The notes: generated by a model not told the origin, from the sequence alone. Numbered from the stretch's first letter, positions 23,201 to 37,200 are shown. The stretch: 64,000 nt of DNA from Theristus sp. LFF4_11 (GCA_030248135.1 JASANC010001862.1:23210-87209), one strand, 5' to 3'. Made by a program: numbers and translations.

Positions 23201-23950
23201 TTTTTTCGCGCCTTTATCTGTGGGAAGTGTCGAAAGAAACCCCCCATCTCTGAAACTTGTCGATGCGGAAAATAGACTGAAACAAACCAGAACGATGAAT
23301 TGATTCTATTCAGGGTTGCATTATTAGTCTCTCCTTCAATTCGCCAGTTTTTTTTTTGTTCCAAAGGCTGTGAGCTTCGTGTCTGTCTGTCTGTTCCCTC
23401 TGCCATAGTGCAAGCCAAAAAATTTACGATGTGTTCTGTTCTGTTTGACGTGAGGCATTCACATAAACTTGATTGATAAATATTGGGCCATTTATGGGCA
23501 GATTTTAATGGCTGTTTTCTAGCAAAATCTTTCTTTTCCCGTGATTCAACAGCTGACTGAAACAACAGCTGGAAGCTGACATCCAGGCACAGAAAGTGAC
23601 TATCGCCATTAAAATAACGATTTGCTTTTAATGATTTCAACTTTTCCTTTCGCAACAAAAGATGGATAGCCATTTCAGCAACCTGTCGCTCCAACCACGC
23701 ATTGCGACAGGCATTGTACAAAAGGGTCGTCGTGCCCTTCACTTCATCACTTCACTTCATCATCGTTCAACTTTTTTGTTCTTTCTCGCATTTTCCATGT
23801 CATGTCATTGTGTTTCTGTGTATCCATCCTGCTTCGACAAATAAATTCATTCAATCAAAACAAAGTCTTGTGATGTGGTCACAGTGCACACAGTGAGTGA
23901 AACAAAAGACGCAGTTAGCCGAAACGACAACGACAGTGTCATTGATTGCC

Positions 23951-26900
23951 ATGGGGCGCCCGCTAGAAGCGCGTTGGTCTGTTGTCCGGATTGGCAGTTC
24001 AGAACACGAAATTCCGTCCAAGATTGCGCGGTGAGGCTGAGGATGAATAACCAACCGGATAATTTAATTTTTAGTTGATTTTTTCTGCTTGAATTCTTTT
24101 CCGCTGTTCGATCAACATCAGCACCGCAGCATATTGCAGAAAGTGCGCGTTTCGTTTGATGTGCGAACTGAAAGATGCGGGCGTGTCGTTTTCGGAGCAA
24201 CCGACTGATGAACGACTGTATCCGACGACGACGGCTGCGTTGCAAGGCGCGATTCGATACTTCCAGGATGAGCCGTTCTTCCGCGGCCACACGTACCTCT
24301 TCATAATACATGCCGACGGTTTGATGCCGTCTTTTGCAGTTTTGTCTTAGACTTTGTGATCGTTACTTTATTCAGTTCTTTACCACAACTTGAAAATTTT
24401 ATCGTGCTTTGATTGCACATCCGCACCACTCTTTTCGAGCAATTCGACATGTTGCTTTGGATGTCTGAATCTGAAATCACGAATTCGTTCATTCGGGTTG
24501 CTGCAGTGTCGGAGCCGAGCGCGCCTTATCCTTTTGGATGTGTGCTTGTTTTCACGGCGCTCACGTGCGAAGTGCACTCTGGCTTGCTCAAAATTGGTCG
24601 CCCTTGTCTTGTGGTCTGTGCTCTTGGGGGGGGGGGAGGGTCGAGTCGAGCCCCGCCGAGGGGTGAAAGGGCAAAGGCACTTATAAAAGAAAAAAAATTC
24701 AACTCAATGGTCGCCGTTGCTGCACTTGACGGCACCCCGCGCTGTGCCAATTCGTGCTGAGGCCGTCTCGTTTGACTGAGCGTGTGTGCGATTTTCTGCA
24801 GAGCTCTCGCAGTCGCACGTATTCCGCCCGTTCCAGCAGCATCCGATCGTCGGTCGCAACATCATTTTCTCGACCAACATCACCATCGCACGCGCACTAC
24901 TCACCGATCCGGCGAAATCCATGGCGCGTCATGTCGTGATGCAGTTTCGCAAGTGCTCCATGATACATGAGTGAGTTGAGTTGTAATTTCGTCTGTGAGA
25001 AACTGTCTCTGCAGTCGCGCAATGCTTATGGGTTTGGTCTGGTCGTCATGCCCGTTGTCCCCGCGTGTTTTCAAAATGAACAGTGTCGTCGTCTCTTTGA
25101 GTCTTGTAAATAGTGACAGTCGAACTGTAAATTACAGGTAATCAGCTGATTGGTTGGTGATCACGTGATGCATGCCATCTGTGCTGGCATTGCTGTGCGG
25201 GCGGAGTCTGTTCTGCCTCTGCGCAGGAAGATGCCTCACGTGATTTCCACAATCAATCAGCTGATTGACTTTAATTTAAAGTTCGACCGTGGTTGAAAGA
25301 CAGCCGTAATTTGAATTTGAGAAGTTTCAAGGAACAACTTCGTTCACACCCGTCCAGGATTGCGAGCAACCCAGCGAACGTGCGCAGCGACTTGCCGGTG
25401 CAGTGGGCGACGATACGCATTTGCAATCGTCAGCAGATCGACATTGTCACCGTGCAGTGAGCTGACCGTATTAAAATTGATTTTTTTACTTTTGACATTT
25501 AATGACATAAAATTTCACCGTGGACGTGAAAGCTTTATTCGTCAATGCTTTATCTTCAAATTTGAAGGCGTTACGCGAAGCGTCTTCTGGCGACTTTGAG
25601 CGGATGTTACGAGGTGGCGGATGAGTCGGTGCGCGATTTCGAGTTCTCATCGTTGAGCCAGGCGCTGGTGCAGTCGCGTCGCTTCATGGACACCTGGCCG
25701 CACAGCGGTCGAAAAATTGTGTTCATCGTCTGCGGTGGTTGGTTTTGTTGTGCGCACTTTCAATTTGAAATCATAGTGAAAAGAGAGATTATAATTGGTA
25801 AAACTGCTTGGGCATGAAGTCATACGCCCACCTAGTTTCTCAGTCAAGGTTGCTTCACCCTACTCCTACTTCCCCAACATGTTCTACTTAAACCCGGTAT
25901 CGTTGTTTTCATTTCAGTTTCCTCAGGGAACACGTATCCCGACCGCAAGTTCTGCGATGAGTTGGGCTATCATATCACATTCTTTTCGGTCAACCTTACG
26001 CAAATGACCGCGGTGCTACAAAATCCGACCGATAAAGTGATCGATCAGTTTCGATGCGTTGTTGGTGGCACTGCCACTGGCAGACGGTTGGTGTTTTTTT
26101 TTTAGCATTATGCCTGAACTTCAGCGACTAATCACCGTGGTGTGCTTGTTATCTTTTGGGTTTCTTGGAATCGGTGATTTCACAAAACCAAAAAAAATGT
26201 TTTTGCAAGATTCACCGTAATGTTTTCTCGTTCTGCAGTTCACCGCCAAATAAACGATCGAACAACGCAGCGAGCGCTCAAAGTTCCGCGCGCAACTCGC
26301 CGATACCAGTGCGTGCCGCCAATCATGAACAACCGCAATGTTCGCTCTCCGGTGAGTGTCATTTCAAAACCGAATCAACGTTCAATCACTGGGGTTCGGT
26401 ACTTTGGTGTCTTCTGGTTTCTGAAACGGGGAGGGGTGGAGGTTGGAAATTTCGAAAAAATAAACGAAAACGATATTGTATGTGCAATTTGTATTTCTAA
26501 CAATCAGGAGCACCAGCAGCAGCACGTCACCGCTACAAATATCGAAATCCGCATGGCTGCCAACTCGGTCGCATTCAGCTGTTGAACGACTTTGAAGCGC
26601 GCATCTACACGAACGACGGCACGATCTTCAGCATGACGCAGACAGACGATTGTTTGGAGGCCGTAAATCGCTTTGTATCTTGCGCTGGCTTCTGCTTGCT
26701 TGTTTTATTAGCAATGGATCAGCCAGCTCATGTCTAGTTGGAACGATGAGCAATTTCGCTGTGCTCGGTGGTGTCGTTTCATTCATTTCGCTTGGCTTTG
26801 TCTTGTCGTCAAACACTCATCACCTTCAATTTCAGTCGTCCACGAAACTGACGGAACGCTACAAGCCGGATGAGCACGTGATTTTCCAGAAAGACTCGAA

Positions 26901-29900
26901 GACGAGGTTTCACGCGACGTCCGTCTGCCCGATGCGCCTGGTGAAGTGCGTTGCGTTGTGCTTCGAGTGTCCATTTGTTTAACACAGATTCTTTTCTTGA
27001 ATGATGTTTAAGCGCCGTTATTCGAGCATGAATTCGGCTCTTAAATTGAGTCCATACAGAACGTCATAAATTTTTTTTAACATCATTGGCGGTCAATAAA
27101 AAAAACAAATGAAACGTTGCACTGAGATTAACAAAATTAAAGAAACGGAATTCGATTGATTTTTTTAGTTTAATAAAGTTAAAAGTTGACATTCAACACA
27201 GCAGAAACCGAGTTAAATTTTTAGATCCGAGCCGACAATTTTGTTCCAGAAATGGCACGGCGGAAGTGCTGCGAGTGAGCGAGCGATTCTTTTTCGCCGG
27301 CTCTGCGAGTCTGCCCCCGGGCGTCTCACTGTTTGTCAGCGTGCAGCGCGTGCTGCATCTGCTGAACGATGCAGAAGAACCGAACTGCCGTGAAATCATC
27401 AGATCTGGCCAGTGGTTCGGTTTTCGTGTGCTGAGTTGTTGTGTTGTCTGGGTTTTCGTTCTGAATTTTGGTGTGGTATACACAGAAAAGTTTGAGGCTA
27501 AAGTAAACTAAAGGAAACTGCACTCGAGTACGATTTCGATTTGATTTATGGTCGTAGACTGTTTTAGTATCGCTTGATCAGAAATAATTGCAGTTTTGAG
27601 AAAAATCGGCGATATTTTAGTGGCATTCATAAAGCAGTGGCGCGTCGCTGTGTTAAAGCTATGCGGTCACCAAATAGTGTGTCATGAATGCCCCTTTATG
27701 CTTCAGTCTCGAATTTCACGGCGTGCCAACGAAGAAGCCGCATGTTTACAAGGCGGTCGAGGTGCGATTGGACATTGACCGACAGCACGAATATGAGAGG
27801 CGCTATGCGCAGATGCACCAGATGGAGCAGGTAATTTGTATGGGGGCAGGGGTAGAGATGTAACGGTCAAAAAAAAATTTTTATATTTTTTTTTAAAGTA
27901 AAAAAATGAGCATTTTTATTTTATTTTTTTATTAAGAGTCGCTGTCCCAGAAATTCGAACCTCCAGCGAAACGAAAAAAAAATTGTTTCAAATTGAATCG
28001 CCGCCGCCAGATAGTTGTTAGTTATGATAAAAAAATAACACACACAAAGTTTCAGCTCTCAACTCCTAGTCTACGCGTGACAGCGGGCTTCCTGTCTGTT
28101 AAGGGAGGACTAATAGGGACGCACGCAAACTAGGAGTTTTGGTTGACTGCTTTGTTCTCCACACCACGTGCACCAAAAACACTCATCGAGCACTCATTTT
28201 GTAGCTACGGACTCAGAGAATACGTGATTCAATTTTCGTGCAAAAATATTCACGCACACGAATTATATGAGCAATTGAAACATTGCTTTGTGGAGAAAAA
28301 AGTCGAAAAAATGCATATCTGCTGAATTGTGTGCCCTCTCATTGCCAAACAACGCTTCACATCCGTTAGCTTTTTCTTGTGCGTAACCCACATGAACTGT
28401 AGTTTATCCGACGCACAACAAATCACCCGGAAATAGTGGGCCAAGTTTGCTAGGGGCACCTTTAGAGCAGGTCAAAGGGTGAAAAAAGTCAAAAAATGCA
28501 TGTCTGCTGAATTGTGTGCTCTCTCATTGCCAAACAACGCTTCACATCCGTTAGCTTTTTCTTGTGCGTAACCCACATGAACTGTAGTTTATCCGAAACA
28601 CAACAAATCACCCGGAAATAGTGGGCCAAGTTTGCTAGGGGCACCTTTAGAGTAGGTCAAAGCGTGAAAAAAGTCAAAAAATGCATGTCTGCTGAATTGT
28701 GTGCCCTCTCATTGCCAAACAACGCTTCACATCCGTTAGCTTTTTCTTGTGCGTAACCCACATGAACTGTAGTTTATCCGAAACACAACAAATCACCCGG
28801 AAATAGTGGGCCAAGTTTGCTAGGGGCACCTTTAGAGCAGGTCAAAGGGTGAAAAAAGTCAAAAAATGCTTGTCTGCTGAATTGTGTGCTCTCTCATTGC
28901 CAAACAACGCTTCACATCCGTTAGCTTTTTTTGTGCGTAACCCACATGAACTGTAGTTTATCCGAAAAACAACAAATCACCCGGAAATAGTGGGCAAAGT
29001 TTGCTAGGGGCACCTTTAGAGTAGGTCAAAGCGTGAAAAAAGTCAAAAAATGCATGTCTGCTGAATTGTGTACCCTCTCATTGCCAAACAACGCTTCACA
29101 TCCGTTAGCTTTTTCTTGTGCGTAACCCACATGAACTGTAGTTTATCCGAAACACAACAAATCACCCGGTAATAGTGGGCCAAGTTTGCTAGGGGCACCT
29201 TTAGAGCAGGTCAATGGGTGAAAAAAGTCAAAAAATGCATGTCTGCTGAATTGTGTGCTCTCTCATTGCCAAACAACGCTTCACATCCGTTAGCTTTTTC
29301 TTGGGCGTAACCCACAGGAACTGTAGTTTATCTGACGCACAACAAATCACCCGGAAATAGTGGGCAAAGTTTAATAGGGACACCTTTAGAGCAGATCAAA
29401 ACGTGAAAATTTTTTATTATGGATGGGGTTTATTATCCCGCTTGTACTTCAAACATTAACATGATAACAACTCAGAGCTAGTGGACGGCACATCACAAAT
29501 GAATAATGTACGAACACTATGTGTGAGAGAGAGCACACAATTCAAGAGACATGCATTTTTTGACTTTTTTCACCCTTTGACCTGCTCTAAAAGTGTCCCT
29601 AGCAAACTTTGCCCACTATTTCCGGGTGATTTGTTGTGTTTCGGATAAACTACAGTTCCTGTTGGTTACGCAAAAGAAAAAGCTAACGGATGTGAAGCGT
29701 TGTTTGGCAATGAGAGAGCACACAATTCACCAGACATGCATGTTTTGACTTTTTTCACCTTTTGATCTGCTCTAAAGGTGTCCCTAGCAAACTTTGCCCA
29801 CTATTTCCGGGTGATTTGTTGTGGTTCGGATAAACTACAGTTCCTGTGGGTTACGCACAAGAAAAAGCTAACGGATGTGAAGCGTTGTTTGGCAATGAGA

Positions 29901-32900
29901 GGGCATACAATTCAGCAGACATGCATTTTTTGACTTTTTTCACCCTTTGACCTGCTCTAAAGGTGCCCCTAGCAAACTTGGCCCACTATTTCCGGGTGAT
30001 TTGTTGTGTTTCGGATAAACTACAGTTCATGTGGGTTACGCACAAGAAAAAGCTAACGGATGTGAAGCGTTGTTTGGCAATGAGAGGGCACACAATTCAG
30101 GCAGACATGCATTTTTTGACTTTTTTCATCCTTTGACCTGCTCTAAAGGTGCCCCTAGCAAACTTTGCCCACTATTTCCGGGTGATTTGTTGTGCGTCGG
30201 ATAAACTACAGTTCATGTGGGTTACGCACAAGAAAAAGCTAACGGATGTGAAGCGTTGTTTGGCAATTAGAGGGCACACAATTCAGCAGACATGCATTTT
30301 TTGACTTTTTTCACGCTTTGACCTACTCTAAAGGTGCCCCTAGCAAACTTGGCCCACTATTTCCGGGTGATTTGTTGTGTTTCGGATAAACTACAGTTCA
30401 TGTGGGTTACGCACAAGAAAAAGCTAACGGATGTGAAGCGTTGTTTGGCAATGAGAGGGCATACAATTCAGCAGACATGCATTTTTTTGACTTTTTTCAC
30501 CCTTTGACCTGCTCTAAAGGTGCCCCTAGCAAACTTGGCCCACTATTTCCGGGTGATTTGTTGTGTTTCGGATAAACTACAGTTCATGTGGGTTACGCAC
30601 AAGAAAAAGCTAACGGATGTGAAGCGTTGTTTGGCAATGAGAGGGCACACAATTCAGCAGACATGCATTTTTTTGACTTTTTTCTCCACAAAGCAATGTT
30701 TCAATTGCTCATATAATTCGTGTGCGTAAATATTTTTGCACGAAAATTGAATCACGTATTCTCTGAGTCCGTAGCTACAAAATGAGTGCTCGATGAGTGT
30801 TTTTGGTGCACGTGGTGTGGAGAACAAAGCAGTCAACCAAAACTCCTAGTTTGCGTGCGTCCCTATTAGTCCTCCCTTAACAGACAGGAAGCCCGCTGTC
30901 ACGCGTAGACTAGGAGTTGAGAGCTGAAACTTTGTGTGTGTTATTTTTTTTATCATAACTAACAACTATCTGGCGGCGGCGATTCAATTTGAAACAATTT
31001 TTTTTCGTTTCGCATGGGTCCTTTGAGAAGTTCGACTTTCTGGGAGAGCGACTCTTAAAAATTTTTGAAATTTTTTCTTTAATGTGCCCTGAAAATGCCG
31101 TTTTTGGCGTAATTTTTCGAAAGTTCAACAAAATTTTTTTTTGACTTTACCTTGTCACTTAGTCTTCAACGCTGCAGGTGGTATTCTGGATCGATTTATC
31201 GACTGTTTTCAGCCTTGGTGAGTGATGATCGACTCGCGCATTGAAGTACTTGAGCGTCGCAAAGGCTAGTTCAACAAATTCCGATGCCGCTAAGGTGAGA
31301 TAGAAGCAGAGAACTAACATTTATGCATCGTTTTTCAGGATCTCGAAAGGTCGAAATTGCACTGTCTGCCACTGCAAGCGTAACTTCGTTGGTTGCTCGT
31401 TGCTGTTTCGCCTCGTGTCGTCAGCATGATCACACCGGTTTGTTGTTGAATTTGTTTCCATGTTATTTGAGGTGAATTGAGAGGCAAAACACGAGACGTG
31501 ATGTCGTCGGTGGGAAAATGGGGTCGCCGAAACCAAGTCTGAAATTTTCACCCTCCTCCCATCTGAGTGGGGGTCATATGGTAAGTCGGTGGCTCCTCAG
31601 ATGGTGATATTCGGACTCCCTGAAAAATTCTGAACAACTTTGATTAAAAAAAATAAAAAATAGGAAGTTTTTTTTTTCTTGACATCTCTAGGCAGGGGTG
31701 CACCAGGTTGCGTACACTGAGGTGAACCAGCTAACTGGGGTCATATCGTTAGAGGTGCATTGTGGTTTCCGACTAAAATGACGTCATGTTCTCTCTGAAG
31801 CATTCTCCTGTACACGCAGCAAAACGGTTTTTCAAGTTGGACTGATCGCTTTACGTGAAGAAATACGTGAAGTAGTGAATCAAAGTGCCTGAGACAAACG
31901 CGTTTACCGCACATGACGTCATTTCAGTCCAATACTAAAACACAGTGAACTATAAATCATAGGCAAGCAGCTGATTGGCTGCTTTGTGGGCTCACTGATT
32001 TTGCTGGTCCAACAACCTCCTCGATGCAACGAATCGGCTTGCGCCAGATTGAATTTGCAAAATACACAAATGGCATATTTTTAGGCCAACAACATTTCGG
32101 ACCACACCAGTGTGAGCGTTTGTTCACCCTCTGCTTCATCGTGCACAAACGCTGCAGCCGACGTTAAGCCAGAAATGCAGCCAATCAGCAACGATCAACA
32201 AAATGGAGCTGACGCATTCACGCAGTTTCTTGACTCGCATGCGGACTATGAAGACACGAGCGCGCACGTGCAGAGTCCGGTAAGTGAATTCGTGTCGTTG
32301 ATTCACGCAAAATGGGTGAATCGTTGAAATCGATTTTGCCGGAAATAATATTTTATGCACATCATTTAACTGATTAGTCGTCCGTGAAAACGTGCAGCAA
32401 TTGGCTGTGCCCATTCGACATGACCAATCAGCGCGCCTGATTTTGGTGTTCGTTTTTAGTCGAAGAAAAAATTTTTTTCGTTTTTCGAATTGCGGTTTTC
32501 CGTTTTCCTCAGGTGCAACAACTTCTTTCACCCATGCCATATATATTGTTTAGGAAATTGACGATGACGACGATGAGGCGTTGCTGGAGGCGGAGCTCTG
32601 TGCCCTGTTCCCATGTGGTCACGAACGCCACCGGAGTGCAGCTGCCACTGCGGTCAATCAAGACGTCACGCATAATGAAAAGATGCCGATGGATGCGTCA
32701 GACCAGCGTGATCGATGCAGCGTGTTCAGTCGAGGCGATGCAACTCAATGTGGTCGCCGTTCACCTGACTACAATCTAATGACGAATCCGATTTTTGCTC
32801 ACCACAAGCAGTCTGAGAAACGATCGGCAAACATCGGCGGAGAAATGGAATTCGTCCAAGACGATTCAGTGTCGGCCAACAAAGCGACACAGACGGAGAC

Positions 32901-33036
32901 CAGTGGCATGACGGATGAGCTGAGTGTGCTGCTGCAGGTGAAGCAGGCGTTCGAGCAGTTCAACCTGCAGAACGCCCTGCACGCGCAGTTCCCGCACTTG
33001 GCCGCCGTGCTCTTCCCGGACTATACGCATTGGTGA
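23951..33036 (+). CDS. Tandem paralogue A, unrecognised multi-exon protein
   Basis: About 14 exons: 23951-24030, 24140-24318, a third near 24410-24610 (boundaries unsure), 24802-24970, 25358-25456, 25568-25737, 25927-26086, 26239-26351, 26508-26662, 26836-26945, 27250-27414, 27707-27830, 32085-32279 and 32554-33036. Every exon has a counterpart in gene B with matching intron phases. Conserved blocks include LPVQWATI, RYAKRLLA, HSGRKIVF, STKLTERY, the segment VQRVLHL and VYKAVEVR. The acidic last exon ends in a nearly identical tail, TETSGMTDELSVLLQVK to FPHLAAVLFP. No signal peptide or membrane span was seen, so an intracellular protein is likely. I do not recognise the family. The intron between exons 12 and 13 is swollen to 4.25 kb by a foldback transposon. 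Confidence 0.75.
24640..24712 (+). mobile_element. SINE fragment in intron of gene A
   Basis: The sequence GAGCCCCGCCGAGGGGTG, followed by AGGCACTTA and CTCAATGGT, matches the T-arm and body start of the SINE at 4454-4665. Most of the head and the tail are missing. Confidence 0.55.
25105..25312. repeat. Intronic inverted-repeat element in gene A
   Basis: The left side AATCAGCTGATTGGTTGGTG and right side CAATCAATCAGCTGATTG, flanked by AGTCGAACTGTAAATT and AATTTAAAGTTCGACC, form inverted ends. Similar AGCTGATTGGTTGG elements occur in introns at 55246-55425 and 59812-59972. Confidence 0.5.
27619..27699. repeat. MITE with GCATTCATAAA ends, next to a gene A splice acceptor
   Basis: The ends TGGCATTCATAAA and TCATGAATGCCCCTTTA are inverted. 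It matches the copy at 9713-9807. Its right end lies 7 bp from the acceptor of exon 12. Confidence 0.5.
28310..29400 (+). repeat. Tandem ~185-bp repeats, left arm of foldback element
   Basis: The unit contains GTCTGCTGAATTGTGTGC, CATCCGTTAGCTTTTTCTTG and GTTTGCTAGGGGCACCTTTA. It repeats about six times with only a few changes per unit, which indicates recent amplification. Confidence 0.85.
29520..30685 (-). repeat. Tandem ~185-bp repeats, right arm (inverted)
   Basis: Same unit as the left arm in reverse complement, about seven copies. The near identity between arms suggests exchange or a recent origin. Confidence 0.85.
31765..31936. repeat. MITE-like element with TGACGTCA in its ends
   Basis: The left end GACTAAAATGACGTCATG and right end CATGACGTCATTTCAGTCC are inverted repeats. 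This is related to the elements at 40893-41129 and 56870-57096. Confidence 0.55.
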
Positions 33037-34285
33037 CTACTGACTACTGGTCGTTCATTTGTGATGATTGCAATGGAAATGAGTCGCTGGGAATGGAAAT
33101 TATGTTTGATTCGCTTTGTATCATTCATTCAAATAGTTCATCATTCGATCAGTCATTTGTTATCAGTTTTCTGGTTTTTACGCATTTCATTTTCCTTTGA
33201 AGATTGTTCAGTTGTTGGTCGAAACTGCTGGTTTGCATGTGTAAATTTCTTTCATGTGGGCGGATTCTTGCTACGGTTACTGTTCCGTTTGAATGTACTG
33301 GCCATTTTTTGTTACTTTTGTTAGCCAGCTTCTCATGTTGTTACGTGTGACAGATTCAAGATTCTCGTTCAAGAAGATTCAATTTATCAGGAGGCATTCT
33401 GTTTGTCGGTGCGTGAAAATTTTGTTCAAATTTGTGAGCGATTAGCATGTCACGTTTGTGTTTTCGCCAGATTCATCTATTCTTTTTGGGCTTAATTTTG
33501 CTGAGTTTGCTTTGAGCATCTGAGCATTTGAGCCTTTGTGATTGTTGGTTTGTTGATGCCATGTGGTTTTTGTACAAATCCACTTTTTTGTTTAGATTTT
33601 GCACACCGGTTTTTTGCTGTGGTTCGCTGGTCATTTTTTGGTTTTTTCCTGGTGAAATTAGTTTTGAAGATAAGAAAACGCGGGTATAAAGAGCCATCTG
33701 GACGGATTTCATAGCGAGAGATCTCCTGCTTATTTTTTGTTGGATAAATTTGGCTGAGTCGGCTGTAAAAACACCGATTTTTCAGCGACAAACAAATATT
33801 TTGAATTAGATTCGGTTGCTCTTGTGATCTTTTTTGTTTATCTGTCCTTGGCATCTAAGAAAATCCTTGGCATGCTTTGCATTTTAGATGTTGTTTTGGT
33901 GTTTGAATGAAGAATTTTTGCCGCCAGCAAAGCTTGACATTTTTCAAGAAATTTTTCATGCCCTTTCGGTGATCAAAATCTAAACGTTTTCTGCCTGATT
34001 TGTTTTAGTCTCCAGTTGCAAAATGCAACCAAAAACCTGTGTATTCCCATTTTCAACTTGTATGATGCGTAATAAAATTAGTTCGCCATTGCTGGGTTGC
34101 CTGTTTGACGAAATATCGCCCATTCATTTGGTTTACCAATCCAAATTCGCCGTGCTGCGATGTTCCGAAAAAAAAAACAGCTTTCAATGGATCAGTTTGT
34201 TGGTCGGCTCAGCACTGTAATGTGTCTATTCAAATGTGTTTTTCAGATTGACAACTGAAAAAAGGAAAAAAACAGCACCGCACGA
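33037..34285. other. Spacer between paralogues A and B
   Basis: About 1.25 kb, AT-rich, with no supported exon. It must hold the end of A's transcript and the promoter of B unless the two are co-transcribed; no obvious signal for either was seen. Confidence 0.4.
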
Positions 34286-37200
34286 ATGATGGTTCGGTAC
34301 GCGCGATGGTTCGTCGTTCGAATCGGCAGTTCCGAGAGCGAAGTGCCATCGGAGCTTGCGCAGTAAGTTAGGACGCAGCATGCTGATTGGCGCAGTTCAG
34401 TCGTGACAACAACCGAAGTGCGAGTGCAACTGAATCTGGTGACAAATTTCCAGCGTTTTTTGCGGCTTCAATCAGATTCATTTTTTTTGTGTCAAATGCA
34501 TTCCCCTTTTTTCGCCAGGTCGTGCGGCCGTCAATTGATGCACGAGTTGGACGAGGCGAACATTTCGTTCAGCGATCAACCAATCAGCGATCGGCTGTAT
34601 GCGACGGTGGAGGCAGCTGTTGCCGGCACTACCGAGTGTTGCACGCAGTCTGGCCACTTCAAAGGCTACACGTACATCATCACTGTGCACACCGATGGTT
34701 CGTTCAGTTTAGCACGTGTGCTACGTCCAATCAGGTGCATTCGTGAAATAGTATCCGACGACACGTAGCTAGTAAGCAGTTCAGAAATGCATTCATGACA
34801 AAACCTTGGTGCTGGCCATGCGCAGCGATATTTTTCAATATTTCGATTCGGAAACACAAATGCTCGTTCGAACGCTGATGCAGTGCAGCGCAACTCCATC
34901 ACACATTCCGCCCAAGAATGCCCCCTTGTATCCTTATCCACTGCACACCATTTTCTTCTCAGCAATGAAGTGGGCCATTCCATACGAGGCGTTCCGACGT
35001 AACGAAGTGACGAGTCGATTCGTGATATTTGCGACCACGATTTCAGCCATTCGCCTGATGCAACAGGCACGCTCGGGCGACCTGTCCAATCGACGCCTCA
35101 TAATTCAGTTTCGAAAATGTTGTGCTGTGCCCGAGTTGGTTTTACATGGTTTTTGTCGTCGTTTTTTCTCTTAAAATTCTGTAGTTAAAATGTGACACAA
35201 TCAGTGTTTTGTGCTGCTGGCCTGTTTGGCTGGCCTGTTGAATCAAACAGGCAAGCGTAGCTAGCTGTCAAATTCGAGCCGATAAGATTTGTAAAACTGA
35301 GCCGCAAGAAGCAAAAACAAAAAGCAAGAACAACCAAACTGGCACATTTTGTAGAATCTCAAGCAACGCTGCGAAAGTTGACTCCAGTCTACCAGTGCAA
35401 TGGGCAACAATCGTCATCTCGACTCGTCAGTCTGATTATAACGCGGATGGTGTTCGGTACGTTTTTTTGTTTATTGCTGGCTCCATAGTAAAATGCAAAT
35501 TTTGCAATTTGAAGGCATTTTTTTCAATGTCGGTTCGATTTTTTTTTTCAATTCACATCTTGTGTGGCGTTCTTTTTCAGACGGTACGCGAAGCGTTTAT
35601 TGGCCGAGTTGAGCGGTCATTTTGTAGTTGCACCAGAATCAGAGCGTGATTTCACGTTCGCGAGCGTCGAACGTGCGTTGGCGGAGACACGTCGATTCAT
35701 ACAGAACTGGACACACAGCGGTCGCAAGATTGTGTTCCTGATTTGTGGAGGTGTGTGTGCCATTGGCAATGTGTGCCACTTTATTTCTGTCTCTGTGTCG
35801 GCGTGGTTGATTGGCAATTTACGGGGTTTTAAAAATGGCTAACGCTGATTCATAGATTGCAAGTTGCAATCACACCCGTGGTGAACTTGCCGCCATGGAC
35901 AATTTTTGCGTAGTTTGCGGCAAGGTATCGCAGGGTGGATGAGCTCACCACGTTCCAGCAGAGTATCGCACGGGTATGGTGGCATTGTCTTGATATGGCA
36001 TGTTGTTTCAAAAGACTGGAACGCTCCGCTCACGGTCGGGATACACAAAATGAATCGCACGATGAGAATCCAATGAGAAACGGAGTGAACATTTCGCATG
36101 CTACGTTTGTTGCTCTGCAGAGTCCGTGCAACAATGGCCAGACCGTTTGTTCTGCGAGCAGTTCGGTTGGCACATCACGTTCTTCTCGGCGTCGACGTCA
36201 CTGATGCAGACTGTGCACACAAAACAGAGCGAACGAATGTTGAAACAGTTCCGGGACATTGTCGGCTTGCGGTCAGTTGGTGGTGGTGGTACACGAAAGT
36301 ATGCTGAGTTGGGTGTTTGGCTGTGTCCCTTTGGTGTTTTTTTTTGGTTAGTTGATAGTAGAATCTGCAGTCAATCAGTATGTCAATTCTATTTCCAGTG
36401 GCTCACGCCCCGGCAGTGCACTGAGTGAGTCGAGCGCTAAGGGCACGGCCGTCAGCGCCACGAACAACAACGCCCGCAACAGTTCCGTCCCGAGACGCGC
36501 TGAGAATAGTAAGTGTTGCGGCAGTCGAACAATTCCGCTAGAACAGGTTTATGTTCGAACGTGTCCCACTGAAATGACGTCATTTCGCTGCGACACGTTT
36601 GGAATAAGTGCACAACATCTGTGTTCAGCCGCATCGACGTCGAACGGCACCGTGGCGCAGTACACGTACCACAATCCGCACGCGTGTCACGTGGGACGCA
36701 TCGAGCTGATCAACGATCGTGCGGCGCGTATTGTCGCCAAAGACGGCATTGTCTACAACATGTCGCAGAAGGATGACTCACTTGAACAGGTCTGTCGCCA
36801 CGTCAGGCGGCACTCGCTTGGTGGTTGTGTTCGGCGAAAACGTTGAACGGTTGAAGCGTGGTGACTGCACCAGTCCCTGGCTGTCAATGAATAACAAAAT
36901 GACAGCATTGTTGTGATTATTGCGCAAAATTCCGTTGGCGATTTTGATGGTTGAAGCGGGATCGTGCCAGTGCCTAACAGTACTCAGCTACGCTACAATT
37001 TTGCATTGGCTGCTTGAATGATGTGTTTACAAGTTACAGGTGTCACTGACTAATTTCTGTTTTATGTTTTCGCAGGAATCCACCAAGTTGACCGAGCGCT
37101 ACCAGCCGAACGAGCAGGTTGTCTTCCAGGTGGTCGGTGGCGCGACGCCGAAGGCCATGTGCCCTGTGAAATCAGTGTGCCCCGTTCGCCTGGTCATGTG

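Larger units (their letters stand above)
27853..31690. mobile_element. 3.8-kb foldback hAT-type element in intron of gene A
   Basis: The ends TAGAGATG and CATCTCTA are inverted, and the 8-bp duplication GGCAGGGG is perfect on both sides (27845-27852, 31691-31698). Inside, two arms (about 27940-29390 and 29530-31070) are inverted copies. Each has a unique outer part containing GCCGCCGCCAGATAGTTG and an inner array of a ~185-bp unit: about six units in the left arm, seven in reverse in the right. No transposase frame was found. The last 600 bp before the right end are unrelated single-copy sequence. The transcribed intron could fold into a long hairpin. Confidence 0.85.

Noticed and set aside
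28310..30685. CRISPR-like regularly spaced repeats
   Set aside because: Units of ~185 bp repeat end to end without unique spacers, in two inverted blocks inside a transposon, in a eukaryotic intron.
36121..36298. VWA domain of a Mediator or Integrator subunit in genes A and B
   Set aside because: Only a vague hydrophobic pattern recalls it; no metal-binding motif is visible and other exons do not match those proteins.
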